64,000 bases of DNA, from assembly GCA_002551355.1 (NCBI GenBank), contig NTHE01000021.1, positions 51,296 to 115,295 on the forward strand, read 5' to 3'. The notes beneath the pieces were generated by a model. The model did no database searches. It had not been told where the DNA came from and worked only from the letters and a program-made list of their open reading frames with translations. This stretch comes from Streptomyces sp. man185. GTDB lineage: Bacteria; Actinomycetota; Actinomycetes; Streptomycetales; Streptomycetaceae. Positions 1-9,249 of the stretch are shown here, piece after piece (within the stretch, counting starts at the first letter, position 1; the number at the start of each line of letters is the position of its first letter). Made by a program: the position numbers and the translations under genes.

Positions 1-588
1 TTCACCCGACAGCCGACCGGCATGGACAGCGACCTGGACTTCCCGAGCAAGGGCGGCGCGGTTGCGGTCGCCCTCGGCGGCCCCGAAGGGCAGAACACAT
101 CCGTGAAGCCGAAGTGGATCACCCAGGCCACCGTCGGAGTCCCGGGCGCCGACGAGGCGGGCGACGCGATGGGCGCGAGCGCCGCGGTGGGGGACCTGGA
201 CGGCGACGGCTACGGCGAGGTCGTCGTGGGCCTGCCGGGCGAGGACGTGGACGCGGCCGAGGACGCCGGCGGGCTCCTGGTCTTCAAGGGCCGTGCCTCG
301 GGCATCACGGGCGCCGACACGAAGGTGATCGGCCAGTCCACGACGAACGTTCCCGGCGTCGACGAGCAGGGCGACGCCTTCGGCGGCGAGGTCCACGTCG
401 TACCCGCCGCCAAGGGCGTACCGGCGACGCCGGCGGTGGCCGCCCCCGGCGAGAACGCGGGCCAGGGCGGCGTCTGGCTGTTCAAGGGCAGTTCCACGGG
501 CCCGGTCACCAAGGGCAGCGTCTCCTTCGGCGAGTCGAGCCTCGGCGTGACGCCTTCGCCGGTCCGCTTCGGGAGCCAGCTGGGCTGA
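1..588 (+). CDS. FG-GAP repeat protein, C-terminal part (5' end outside window)
   Basis: The frame is open from the first base, so the start lies before the window. The visible 195 residues hold FG-GAP/integrin-alpha-type repeats: one clear unit has the calcium-binding loop GDLDGDGYGEVVVG followed by an ADEAGDAMG-like strand, and a second, weaker unit begins VPGVDEQGDAFGG. In the family such repeats build an extracellular beta-propeller. The protein is therefore probably secreted, but the signal peptide cannot be seen here. The function beyond surface or extracellular binding is unknown. No terminator is obvious after the stop. The next 300 bases to the facing amidase gene hold only the hairpin listed separately. 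Confidence 0.8.
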   Translation, partial: FTRQPTGMDSDLDFPSKGGAVAVALGGPEGQNTSVKPKWITQATVGVPGADEAGDAMGASAAVGDLDGDGYGEVVVGLPGEDVDAAEDAGGLLVFKGRASGITGADTKVIGQSTTNVPGVDEQGDAFGGEVHVVPAAKGVPATPAVAAPGENAGQGGVWLFKGSSTGPVTKGSVSFGESSLGVTPSPVRFGSQLG

Positions 589-840
589 CGGGTCCGCCCT
601 ACGAGCCACCGGCCACCGGCGGACAGCCTCGACATCCTCGCCCCGGCGAAACGCGATGTCGGAAATCCGCCGGCACGGTCGCGCCGGACCGGACCGGGAT
701 CTGCCATGAACGCCGTTACGCAGGGGATCCGCATCCGGCACCCGCGGGTGCGGACCGCAGGCGCATCCCACGGCCTGCATCGGCCTGACGGCCCTGTGGA
801 CGACCGGGGCCCGGGTGCGCTGCTCCGGGTCGGCGAGACG

Positions 841-880
841 CCGCAGCGCCCCTCGTCGTCACGGACGAGGGGCGCTGCGG
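841..880 (-). terminator. Perfect 17-bp hairpin terminator
   Basis: CCGCAGCGCCCCTCGTC (841-857) pairs perfectly with 864-880 around a 6-base loop. It lies 19 bases beyond the stop of the minus-strand amidase gene and so is its likely terminator. It may also stop transcription coming from the FG-GAP gene. Confidence 0.85.
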
Positions 881-898
881 CTCGGGGGCGGCCGACCG

Positions 899-2077
899 TC
901 AGGTGCGGTAGGCGTAGTACGCGGCGTTCGGGTAGGACGAGATGATGCTCGTCACCGAACGGCGCAGGGTGTTGGTGGAGTGGTACGTCAGGTACGGCAC
1001 GCCGTTGCGGCGGGACGTGACGATCATGGTGTGGTCCTTGGACCCGTCCTTGTCGAAGTCGACCTGGAGGACGTCGCCGACGTCCATCTGGTAGACGTTG
1101 GCGAGGCTGGTGGTGCGCTGGGCGTTCTGCGTGAACCAGGACCACTCGTTGACGCCGATGAAGGAGTGCGACTGGATGTCGGCGGTGCCGAACCAGCGCG
1201 TGTAGTCGTAGACGTAACCGGGGACGTGCTTCCAGCCGCCGGCCTTGAGGGACTGGCTGACGAAGTTGGTGCAGTCGCCGCCCGCACCGGCCCCGTTGAA
1301 GTCGGGGTAGGCCGGGTTGTAGTTCGTCCAGTGCTTCTCCGCGTACGCGGCCATCGCCTTGTAGTCGTACGTGCCGCCGGTGAGGTTCTTGGGGGCGGCC
1401 GGCGGGCGCTGCGTGATGGCGGCGCGGGGTGCCGACGGAGTGGTGCTGGTGGTCTTGGCCGCCACGGTGGTGGTCACCGGCTGGGTGAGCTGGTTGACCG
1501 CGAGGTAGCTGTCGCCGGTCTCGCGGATCTTCGTGACCTTCCAGGAGCCGTTCCTGTCCGCCTTGAAGGTCAGTTCGTGGCCGGCCTGGAAACCGGTGGT
1601 GCCCGGCTCGTCGCCGCTGACCTTCGCGTAGGTCAGGGTGGTGTTCTCGGTGACGGTGACGACGGCGGTGCGGCCCTTGACGGTGGTGCGGTCCAGGGTG
1701 ACCTTGGTGCTGCCGGCGCTGTACTTCTCGCCGTTGCTCGCCAGCCGGTTCTTACGGTCGTCGAGCTGCTTCCGGGCGGCGTTCTCGGTGCGGCCGATGC
1801 CGGAGGAGAGCTCCACCTTGCCGGAAAAGCCCTTGGTGAGGGCCTTCTTGCCGCCGTGGCGCGGCTGGTCGACCAGCGCGTTGGTGCGGTCGGTGAAGAC
1901 CGCGTCGGCCAACCTCTGGAAGGCGGCCTTGGTCCCGGCGTCGACCTGGGGCTCGGCCGCCGTGGAGGCGCCCGCGTTCCAGTTGGGCAGCAGTGCGGCT
2001 CCCGCGGCGGCCGATACGGCGGCCGCCGTGAGTATCGTCGCCCGGCGGCGCGTGTGCTTCAGTTTTCTTGACTTCAC
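899..2077 (-). CDS. Secreted amidase-domain (Amidase_6) protein
   Basis: This is a secreted protein of about 392 residues. The GTG at 2077 is chosen because GAGGGAAGAA lies just upstream and the product then starts with a normal basic n-region (MKSRKLKHTRRR), a hydrophobic stretch and an Ala-rich cleavage region. An ATG at 2104 is also in frame. The N-terminal half (about 40-240) is variable. The C-terminal third carries GGDCTNFVSQ, the Cys-containing motif of the putative amidase domain PF12671, and a later DHTMIV segment that would supply the His. Wall or peptide amide hydrolysis is inferred from the family; the substrate is unknown. The gene stands 150 bp downstream of the deacetylase-like gene and has its own terminator. 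Confidence 0.82.
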   Translation of the reverse strand: MKSRKLKHTRRRATILTAAAVSAAAGAALLPNWNAGASTAAEPQVDAGTKAAFQRLADAVFTDRTNALVDQPRHGGKKALTKGFSGKVELSSGIGRTENAARKQLDDRKNRLASNGEKYSAGSTKVTLDRTTVKGRTAVVTVTENTTLTYAKVSGDEPGTTGFQAGHELTFKADRNGSWKVTKIRETGDSYLAVNQLTQPVTTTVAAKTTSTTPSAPRAAITQRPPAAPKNLTGGTYDYKAMAAYAEKHWTNYNPAYPDFNGAGAGGDCTNFVSQSLKAGGWKHVPGYVYDYTRWFGTADIQSHSFIGVNEWSWFTQNAQRTTSLANVYQMDVGDVLQVDFDKDGSKDHTMIVTSRRNGVPYLTYHSTNTLRRSVTSIISSYPNAAYYAYRT

Positions 2078-2227
2078 TGGCGTTCTTCCCTCTTTTCCCG
2101 GCATGGGACCGCCGAGCTAAGCGGCATCTTGACATGCCTTGAGCAGCTTCTGTGAAGGAAGTGGGGCGACTGATGCAAGGAGGTTGCCGGACTGTCACCT
2201 CAGGTGGGGTGAAAAGCCGTTGGCCAG

Positions 2228-3514
2228 TCACTTCACGACGGTGGACCAGTCCGGAGACTGGGCGGGGTCGAGGCTGCGGAGCCGCTCCAGGGTGGCGGGC
2301 TTCTGGACGTCCATCCAGTCGGCGAGCTCCTTGAAGGACACGCACTTGACGTCCTTCTTGGTGCACACCTTCTCTATCATCTGGTCGACGGCCTTCATGT
2401 AGATGCCGCCGTTCCACTCCTCGAAGTGGTTGCCGATGAACAGAGGGGCGCGGCTGCCGTAGTAGACGCGGTTGAACCCGGCTGTGTAGGTGTTCAGAGT
2501 CTCCTGCTGCCACTTCGGGTGCATGGCCGGGTCGCCGTCGGTCTTCCCCTCGGACTGGTTGTAGAGGAAGTTGAAGTCCATGGACAGGCCCTGGTACTTG
2601 CCGCCCTCGTACGGGAGCATCTGGAGCGGGAAGTCCCATATGCCGTTCTTCTTCTTCGGCCATATCTGGAAGTCGCCGGCGGAGCTTGCGTCGTAGCGCC
2701 AGTCGTAGCCCTTGGCGGCCTTGAGGAGATTGGCCTGGCCTTCGAGACAAGGAGCGCGGCCGCCGGCGACCTCGCGGCGTATGTCGAACGGCAGCGGGTC
2801 GAGGTCGGTCCTGCCCGTGTTCGTCTTCCACTTCTCGACGAAGCCGTAGAACTGGTCGATCTCGCTCTTCCACTCGGGCACGCTCCAGTCGCCGCCGCCC
2901 TTCGGGCCGCAGAAGTGCCCGTTGAAGTGGGTGCCGATCTCGTTGCCGTCCTTCCAAGCCCCGCCGAGCTGCTCCAGGGTGGTGTAGACGTGCTCGTCGG
3001 TGGGGAAGCTGATGGCCGCGCTGCCCCGCGGGTGCTGCGGCGGGTCGTACAGGTCCTTCTTGCCCTTGGGCAGCAGGTAGATGCCGGTGAGGAAGAAGGT
3101 CATGTGGGCGTTGTGCCGGTTGGCCATCTCCCGGTAGTGCGCGAACAGTCCGTCATCGCCCTGGAGGGCGCCGTCCCAGGAGAAGACCACGAACTGCGGC
3201 GGCTTCTCACCGGGCTTGAGGGGCTGGGGCTTGAGCTGCCCCTTCTGCGGCCCGGTGTAGGAGGTCGAGCCGTCGCCGATCACCTTGACCTTGCCGTCCC
3301 AGGCCGGTTTCCCCGAGGCCCCGGACAGCGGTTGGCGCGGCGAGCGGTTCGTCGCTGACGCGGTCGGGGTGGTGTCGTCGGTGCCGGACAGGACGAGGTA
3401 ACCGCCGAGCGTGGAGGCGACCACGACGAGCGCCGCCAGAGCGAGCGTTCGGGGGCGGGCGGGGAGACGGCGGGGTGCGGGGTCCTTGCGGCGTCGGCCC
3501 GACGGCTTGTTCAT
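2228..3514 (-). CDS. Membrane-anchored polysaccharide-deacetylase-like protein
   Basis: The protein has 428 residues: a basic N-terminus, one membrane segment (about 23-43), a linker and an extracytoplasmic domain from about residue 105. VVFSWDG (109-115) sits where NodB deacetylases have TFDDG, and THFNGH (195-200) matches the HxxxH metal motif. In that alignment the metal Asp (D114) and both His (H196, H200) are present, but the catalytic-base Asp is Trp (W113). I therefore call it deacetylase-like, not a proven deacetylase. It lies 72 bp downstream of the PBP gene in the same direction and is probably cotranscribed with it, which suggests cell-wall glycan work. Confidence 0.7.
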   Translation of the reverse strand: MNKPSGRRRKDPAPRRLPARPRTLALAALVVVASTLGGYLVLSGTDDTTPTASATNRSPRQPLSGASGKPAWDGKVKVIGDGSTSYTGPQKGQLKPQPLKPGEKPPQFVVFSWDGALQGDDGLFAHYREMANRHNAHMTFFLTGIYLLPKGKKDLYDPPQHPRGSAAISFPTDEHVYTTLEQLGGAWKDGNEIGTHFNGHFCGPKGGGDWSVPEWKSEIDQFYGFVEKWKTNTGRTDLDPLPFDIRREVAGGRAPCLEGQANLLKAAKGYDWRYDASSAGDFQIWPKKKNGIWDFPLQMLPYEGGKYQGLSMDFNFLYNQSEGKTDGDPAMHPKWQQETLNTYTAGFNRVYYGSRAPLFIGNHFEEWNGGIYMKAVDQMIEKVCTKKDVKCVSFKELADWMDVQKPATLERLRSLDPAQSPDWSTVVK

Positions 3515-3586
3515 CAGCGGCTCAATCTCTCGGTGGCCTCGATCTGCCGGAGGCGTGGAAGGGGACGGTGTCGGTCGCGCCGGTGG

Positions 3587-5965
3587 TCAGCCGAGTGGGC
3601 TCAGGGCTTGTGACCAGATGCCGTACGGGACGCTGTCGGCGATCGTGCCGCCCAGTCCCTCCAGCGGTAGGGGTTCGAGGCTCTTGGCCAGGTCGATGCG
3701 GTAGACGACGACCGCGGTGGACACCTTCTTCTCGGTGCCGACGTACCAGGCGGCGGTGTCATCCTCGGTGGTGCCCCTCTTCCCGGCGACCTCGCCGCCC
3801 GCCTTCGCGGCGGTCTCCGGATAGGCGGTGCGGAAGGCGTCCGTCAGGGCGGACTGCACCTCGGCGGCGGTGTCGGCGTCCACGGCCCGGCGCGTGGCCG
3901 GGCTGTCCGTGGCGACCTCGTGGCCGTTGCGGGTGACCTTGAGGATGGTGTACGGCTCGGTGTGCCGGCCCTCGGCGGCGAAGGTGGTGTAGCCGCTGGC
4001 CATCCGGATGGCGCTGGGCCTGGAGCTGCCGGCGGCCAGTGCGGGCACCTGGGCGCCGAGGCTGGAGGGCAGCAGTCCGGTGGCCTGGGCGGTGGCGCGG
4101 ACCTTGTCCAGTCCGGTGTCCATGCCGAGCTGCATGAAGGTGGTGTTGACGGAGGATGCGAGGGCCCGGTGCAGAGAGATCTGCCCGTAGGACCGCCCGC
4201 CGTCGTTCTTCGCGGCGGCCTTGCGGCCGCTGCGGTCCCAGTAGGGCCCTTCCGGCGTGGTGACGGGCACCTTGTCGTCCCCGCTGTACACCGTCTCGCC
4301 CGTCACCGGCTCGGGGCCACTGTCCCGGCTCTTGCGCACGCCGTGTTCCAGGGCGGCTGCGTAGACGAACGGCTGGAACGCCGAACCGGCGGGCACGGTG
4401 GTCGCGTTGGACTCGTTGTAGCCCTGCTTGCGGTGGTCGGGGCCGCCGTGGATGGCCAGGATCCGCCCGTCGACGGCGATGGAGGCGGCGCCGTAGTGGA
4501 CGTTCTTCGCGGCCTTCGGGTTGTCCTTGCGGGCCTTGTCGCGGGCCTTGCCGACGGCCCGGGTGAGCTGGTCCACGCGCTTCTTGTCGAACGTCGTGTA
4601 GATCTGGTAGCCGCCGCGGTCGAAGTCCTTGTCGGAGATGTGCGCCGTCTTCTTGGCGTACCGGGTGGCGAGTTCCACCAGGTAGTCGCTCTGCTCACCG
4701 GTGCTGTAGAGCGGGTTGGTCTCCAGCACCTTCGGGAAGGTCCGGTAGCCGGCCCGCTCCTCCGGCGACATCTTGCCGGTCTTCACCATCCGGTCGAGCG
4801 TCCACCGCCACCGCTCCTCCGCGCGGACGCGGTTGGCCGCGCTGAGCGTCGGATCGTACAGCCCGGCACCCTTGAGGAGGGTGGCGAGGAACGCGCCCTC
4901 GCTGGCGTTGAGCTCGCTCACGTCCTTGCCGTAGTACGCCTGGGCGGCGCGCTGGATGCCGTAGGTACCCCGGCCGAACCAGCTGGTGTTGAGGTAGCCC
5001 TCCAGGATCTCGTCCTTGCTCATCTTGTTGTCGAGCTTGAGGGCCATCATGGCCTCGGTGAACTTGCGGCTGTAGGTCCGCTCCTGGCTGAGGTAGGCAT
5101 TCTTGACGTACTGCTGGGTGATGGTCGAGCCGCCCTCGGTGCCGCCCTGTCCGACCGTGCGCAGAAGGGCGCGGGTGAGACCCTTGGCCGATATGCCGGG
5201 GTCGTTGTAGAAGCTCTCGTTCTCGGCGGCGAGCACCGCCCAGCGCACGTCCTCGGGGACGTCGTCCAGCTTCATCTCCTGCCGTTGCACCCAGCCGGCG
5301 CGGGCCATGGGGGTGCCGTCGGCCCAGAAGTAGACGGTGTCCTGCTGGGTGGCGAAGGAGTTGAGGTTGTCCGGGATGTCGGTGACGGCGTAGGCGACGG
5401 TCAGGGTCAGGACGCTCAGCCCGAACGAGGCGAGGACCGCGCCCCCGGTCTGCCGCCACGAGGGCACCCAGCGCTTCCAGCCGGTCCGTCCGGGCCGGGG
5501 GTAGTGCGGCCGCACGCGGCGCAGCCAGGGGCCGAGCGCGGCGGCGACGACGGCGGTGGCGGCGACGACCGCGGCGGTGAGGCGGTCGGCGGGCGCCGAC
5601 TTGGGCGCCTTGCGGCGGCGCCGGGTACCCGGCCGGCCGGGTACGGCGGCTTTGGCGTCCGCGCGGCGGGACGCGCGGGATCCGGAGGCGGCCGCCGGAG
5701 AGTCATCGGTTGGTCCGGTCCGTCCGGTTTCCTCCGCGTCGGAGGGTATGTCGGCGATGTCGTCGGATATCTCGCGCCGCCCTCCGCCGGGTATCGACGG
5801 CTCTTCGGCGGGGGTGGTGGGTATGCCGCCTTCGGGTACGCGGAGCTGCATCGTCTCGTCGGGTATGAGCCGCTGCCCGAGGGCACGCTTGTGTGCCGAG
5901 GGGCTCGACTCCGAGGGGTCTCCCTCGCCTCCCTGAGCGTGCGCTCCCTGCCCTGCCTGGGTCAC
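3587..5965 (-). CDS. Class A penicillin-binding protein with altered transpeptidase motifs
   Basis: This is a bifunctional-type PBP of 792 residues. It starts at GTG 5965 behind GGAGAGAGG. Residues 1-160 are a disordered cytoplasmic tail, followed by a membrane helix at about 175-195. The GT51 glycosyltransferase domain shows AAENESFYNDPG, GGSTITQQYVKN and EGYLNTSWFGRG, all typical. In the transpeptidase domain the SxxK box reads S528-A-F-Q531, SxN is intact (S605-V-N), and the KTG box reads K729-R-G-T. The catalytic-box Lys is thus Gln and the KTG Thr is Arg. From family knowledge the glycosyltransferase half should work, while DD-transpeptidation is doubtful. It heads the group with the deacetylase-like gene. 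Confidence 0.92.
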   Translation of the reverse strand: MTQAGQGAHAQGGEGDPSESSPSAHKRALGQRLIPDETMQLRVPEGGIPTTPAEEPSIPGGGRREISDDIADIPSDAEETGRTGPTDDSPAAASGSRASRRADAKAAVPGRPGTRRRRKAPKSAPADRLTAAVVAATAVVAAALGPWLRRVRPHYPRPGRTGWKRWVPSWRQTGGAVLASFGLSVLTLTVAYAVTDIPDNLNSFATQQDTVYFWADGTPMARAGWVQRQEMKLDDVPEDVRWAVLAAENESFYNDPGISAKGLTRALLRTVGQGGTEGGSTITQQYVKNAYLSQERTYSRKFTEAMMALKLDNKMSKDEILEGYLNTSWFGRGTYGIQRAAQAYYGKDVSELNASEGAFLATLLKGAGLYDPTLSAANRVRAEERWRWTLDRMVKTGKMSPEERAGYRTFPKVLETNPLYSTGEQSDYLVELATRYAKKTAHISDKDFDRGGYQIYTTFDKKRVDQLTRAVGKARDKARKDNPKAAKNVHYGAASIAVDGRILAIHGGPDHRKQGYNESNATTVPAGSAFQPFVYAAALEHGVRKSRDSGPEPVTGETVYSGDDKVPVTTPEGPYWDRSGRKAAAKNDGGRSYGQISLHRALASSVNTTFMQLGMDTGLDKVRATAQATGLLPSSLGAQVPALAAGSSRPSAIRMASGYTTFAAEGRHTEPYTILKVTRNGHEVATDSPATRRAVDADTAAEVQSALTDAFRTAYPETAAKAGGEVAGKRGTTEDDTAAWYVGTEKKVSTAVVVYRIDLAKSLEPLPLEGLGGTIADSVPYGIWSQALSPLG

Positions 5966-6126
5966 GATCGGCCTCTCTCCGTACTCCCTACGTGCGCGCA
6001 GGCAGGCAGTACAGACGTACGAGGGCTTGACCCAGTTACCGTTATGGCGGTCGCAAACCCTGACTTCCCCCCGACCTCACGGGATCGCGGCTCTCAAATT
6101 ACCAGCGCGCTTCGCACAATCTCCAC

Positions 6127-6910
6127 ATGATGCTCGGGCGAATCCGGTCACATCATGGCTGTCCGATGCCTGTCGGCCCCGCCCGGCGCTCTTCGCCAGT
6201 GCGACGAGCGGCAGGTGGCCGCGGGGCTGGAGGGGCCGAAGAATCGATTCAAGCGACGGGCATTGTCTACGACGCCCTCGGCCGTACCACCACCCAGGGC
6301 GGCAGGGCAGCGTGCCGCCCTGGCCATCCAGTCGGCAGAAGTCGGACCAGGACCCGGCCGACTGGACGTCGCCTTCCCCGGAAGCCCAGCGCCGGAGGAG
6401 GGTTCGGAGGGCACGCATGCTCCGGAGTCCGGGCCATGCCGTCAGGGCGGATCAGGTCCAGGGCCTCGCCCGCCAGGCCCATATGCGGCAGGACGCCGGC
6501 ACTCTCCCGGCGTGCCGGTCTCCAGCCGATGCCCACGGAGGGCTTGAGCACGGACAGAGAGCCCGCCCGAACTCGCCTTCCTGGTACAGCTCCTCCCGCC
6601 CGCCCCCGCGGAGAACCACTCGCTCCGTTCGGCCGCCGCCTGGATCGGCACCTCCAGCTCACCGCGCTCCAGGAGCAGGTTGAACAGCCTGGGGGAAGCC
6701 CGTCATCGGGCCGCATTGGCCATTCAAGATCATGGATATCCATGGGCTGCCCGTCGTGGCGACTGCTGACACCATCTCCCGGAGCATTGGCGGAGGCGCG
6801 TTCTGATCGCTCGCCGGAGAGGCGCGGATGCCGCACGCGCGCTGCGGTGCCTGACTACAAGCTCGCGGGAGAGCGATCAAGCCCCGTCCGCCTGAACGCT
6901 CGTCGGGTGA
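6127..6910. other. Decayed, apparently non-coding stretch
   Basis: No frame here gives a convincing complete protein. On the minus strand short stretches look like old coding sequence: LFNLLLERGELEVPIQA near 6630-6690, and GREELYQEGEFGRAL near 6560-6600 in a shifted frame. They do not join into one reading frame and I cannot assign a family. I treat the region as the remains of one or more genes next to the subtilase remnant. No terminal inverted repeats of an insertion sequence were found. Confidence 0.4.
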
Positions 6911-7165
6911 CGGACGCCCGGCCAAGGGGCTCCTCAGGCGGACGTCGTCACCGAGAAGCGCGCCGAAGTGGCCGCAGCCGGCGAGATGGTTCAGGCATTC
7001 AACGTGCTCCCGGTGGCCACCCTCAAGGCGGACGTCGGGGTCCTGGAAGAACTGGCGGCGCAGCCGGGGGTCGTCAGCGTCACCGAGGACGTGCCCGCCG
7101 CACCTTCCCTCGACGAGAGCGTTCCTCCGATCAGGGGCGACAAGGCCTGCCGTCCTTCGGGTTGA
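6911..7165 (+). pseudogene. Subtilase (S8) propeptide remnant
   Basis: The frame reads ADVVTEKRAEVAAAGEM, then QAFNVLPVATLKADV, GVLEELAAQPGVVSVTED and SLDESVPPIRGDKA, and stops at 7165. This matches the inhibitor-I9-like propeptide and first strand of actinobacterial secreted subtilases, in which a sequence like VPLIGADKAW precedes the catalytic-Asp region. Neither the signal peptide nor any part of the catalytic domain follows, and there is an in-frame stop just upstream (6908). It is a fragment, not a gene. The 360 bases after it, to 7531, contain nothing I recognise. Confidence 0.6.
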
Positions 7166-7531
7166 AACTTTCGCGTGGGGATGTGCGAAGGCCGGAATTC
7201 TGCCCGAACTCCGCTTCGGCCACCAATGAGGCGAAGAGTGCCGTCGCCTCGAGAGCCCGCCCGATCATCGCCCGGGCCGGCCGCGGCCGGGTGCGGAAGG
7301 GTGCGGAAGGGGGCACGTCGGGGATGCCGGCCTCGTGGCACTGCTACGTCCTTGGTTATGCAGCGTTTCCCAAGGCGATGTGGGCTGGATGGATGGGGTA
7401 CCTAGCCGAGCGCCGCATCGGTGACGTCCGGTCCCCGCCCGTCAAGAATGTCGGGCGCCTCCAGCCCGTGCCTCTCCGATCGACCGTAGTACGTGGGCTC
7501 CGGGGAGGAGGAAGAGGAAGGGGACGAGGGC

Positions 7532-9145
7532 TCATCCCTGCCGCAGCGCGAACCACAGCTCCGCCCGTACGTCCATGTCGTCCAGGTCCGCGCCCAGCAA
7601 CTCCCCGCACCGCCCGATGCGTTGGCGGACGGTGTTGCGATGGACGGCGAGAGCCACCGCCGTACGGTCCCAACTGCCGTGCAGGGAGAGCCAGCAGCGC
7701 AGGGTGTCGGCCAGCGGCGGGGTGAGCGGGGCGAGAAGGGCGCGGGCGTGGGCGGCCGCCTGCTCGGGCGGGACCAGGGCGGCGAGGCCGCCCACCGGGG
7801 CGTCCACCGTCAGCGGGGCGCGGGTCGCCCGCGCGTGGGCCAGGGCGCGGGCGGCCAGGGAGTCGGCGGCGTCGAGCGCGGAGACGGGGGCGGGGGCGGA
7901 CGCGCCGAGCGTCCAACCGGGCTGCGGGGTGACCCTGTCCCCCTCCGGCAGCAGCACCCGGACCGGGTCGTCGCCTCCGCGGCCCGCGTCGACCAGGGCC
8001 GTGCCCAGCGACGCGCCCAGCGCCCCGGCCGTCAGGGCGTCCGCCGGGGCGCCGTCCGCGCGGCGGGCGTGGACCACCGTCCAGGAGCCGGAGGAGCCGA
8101 GCAGCGGGGCCACCTCGGCGGGGGAGGCCCCCAGGAGCATGCGGACCAGGGCCGCTGACCGGCCCGCCGCGTCCGCGCCCTGGTGAGGGGCGGCCAGGAG
8201 CGACAGCAGGACCACCGCGATGCCCGCCACCGTGTGGTCGCCGGACTCCCGCCGCCGGGTCGCCAGCGCCAGGACCAGACCCTCGCCGCCGCCCAGCGCG
8301 TACGCCGACAGGTGCGTGTCGCCGTGGGCGTCGGTGGCCGAGGAGGGCGCGCCGGGGCGTTCCCGGGCCACCACGCGGGCCAGGCGGGTCAGGGCCACCG
8401 CCGTCGCCCGTGCGGGGTGGGGGCCGGTCCCGTGGATCTCCTCGGCGGAGCGGCGACCCGCCGAGAGGGTGTCCTCGGCCGGGTGGCGGCCCGTCGTACG
8501 GGGCTCTTCGGCCGGGTCGCGGCCCGCCGCGTGGACTTCCTCGCCGCGCGCCGTCAGCAGGACCGCCCGGCCGCCGAGCTGTGCCGCGAGCTGGTGGAGC
8601 ACCGCCGGTACGGGGTCGGGGCGGGCCGCCGCCGTCGCCAGGGCCTGCTGGGCGCGGGTCACCCGGCGCAGCTCCCGGTGGCGCGCCTCGGCCATCAGCC
8701 GCCACACCGCCCGCGCGATCGCCGTGAACGGGGTCTCGGGCGGCACCTCCAGCAACGGCAGGCCGTGCCGGTCGCACGCCTCGATCAGCGTGGCCGGCAC
8801 CGTCTCGTGGACCGGGCGCACCCCGAAGCCCAGCGCCGCCGCCCCTGCCTCCACCAGCCGGCCGACGTAGTGGTCCGGGTCCGTCAGCAGCACCCCGGCG
8901 CTCAGCAGCAGCTCGCCGCCGAGCAGATACGGATACGGATCCGCCATCTCCGAGGTGTGCACCCAGAGCAGGTCGGCTTCGGCCGGGCCCGCGATCCGGC
9001 GCAGACCCAGCTCCTTGCTCGCCAGGAGTTCCGCCAAGGGGATGGGCGGGGTCGGGGGACCGGGTGGCGAGGTCGGAGGTGGGGGCGGGGCCGAGGTCGG
9101 TGGTGTGGTGCCTGCGGGAGGAGGCGGCATGGACGGTTCATCCAT
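7532..9145 (-). CDS. PucR family transcriptional regulator
   Basis: The 537-residue protein starts with a Pro-rich leader (about 1-35). A PucR N-terminal sensing domain follows (about 36-160; DLLWVHTSEMADPYPYLLGG is characteristic), then a GGDEF-like middle region, and a C-terminal HTH_30 domain (SLHGSWDRTAVALAVHRNT, then VRQRIGRCGELLG). PucR-type proteins activate or repress nitrogen and purine catabolism genes. The gene diverges from the symporter-ureohydrolase-ThDP operon with about 100 bp between them, so control of that operon is likely. No Shine-Dalgarno sequence precedes ATG 9145, so the transcript may be leaderless or the start may lie at ATG 9130. Confidence 0.9.
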   Translation of the reverse strand: MDEPSMPPPPAGTTPPTSAPPPPPTSPPGPPTPPIPLAELLASKELGLRRIAGPAEADLLWVHTSEMADPYPYLLGGELLLSAGVLLTDPDHYVGRLVEAGAAALGFGVRPVHETVPATLIEACDRHGLPLLEVPPETPFTAIARAVWRLMAEARHRELRRVTRAQQALATAAARPDPVPAVLHQLAAQLGGRAVLLTARGEEVHAAGRDPAEEPRTTGRHPAEDTLSAGRRSAEEIHGTGPHPARATAVALTRLARVVARERPGAPSSATDAHGDTHLSAYALGGGEGLVLALATRRRESGDHTVAGIAVVLLSLLAAPHQGADAAGRSAALVRMLLGASPAEVAPLLGSSGSWTVVHARRADGAPADALTAGALGASLGTALVDAGRGGDDPVRVLLPEGDRVTPQPGWTLGASAPAPVSALDAADSLAARALAHARATRAPLTVDAPVGGLAALVPPEQAAAHARALLAPLTPPLADTLRCWLSLHGSWDRTAVALAVHRNTVRQRIGRCGELLGADLDDMDVRAELWFALRQG

Positions 9146-9249
9146 TCAGTGCGTTGAGAATGGAGGAAACGTACACTTCAGCGTCGGCTTTCGGCCACCT
9201 ACCGTCTTCCTCGCACGTACATCTGTTTGCGCGAGACGGAGGGAAGCCC
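9146..9249. promoter_or_regulatory. Divergent promoter region, PucR gene / symporter operon
   Basis: This 104-bp gap separates the PucR and symporter starts. CCATTC (9142-9147) and GAATGG (9158-9163) form an inverted repeat that overlaps the PucR start codon and could be an operator. GGAGGGA just before ATG 9250 is the symporter ribosome site. Confidence 0.45.

Noticed and set aside
3920..6130. Plus-strand open frame over the PBP gene
   Set aside because: No recognisable domain, while the minus strand carries GT51 and transpeptidase motifs with good codon use.
6440..6800. Possible aminotransferase or transposase fragment on the minus strand
   Set aside because: Short plausible stretches (LFNLLLERGELEVP) do not extend into any motif I can name, so no family is claimed.
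6127..7725. Plus-strand frame of about 530 codons in the decayed region
   Set aside because: Arg/Pro/Ser-rich with no motif, and it runs into the antisense of the PucR gene; the only recognisable coding trace (subtilase propeptide) is in a different frame.
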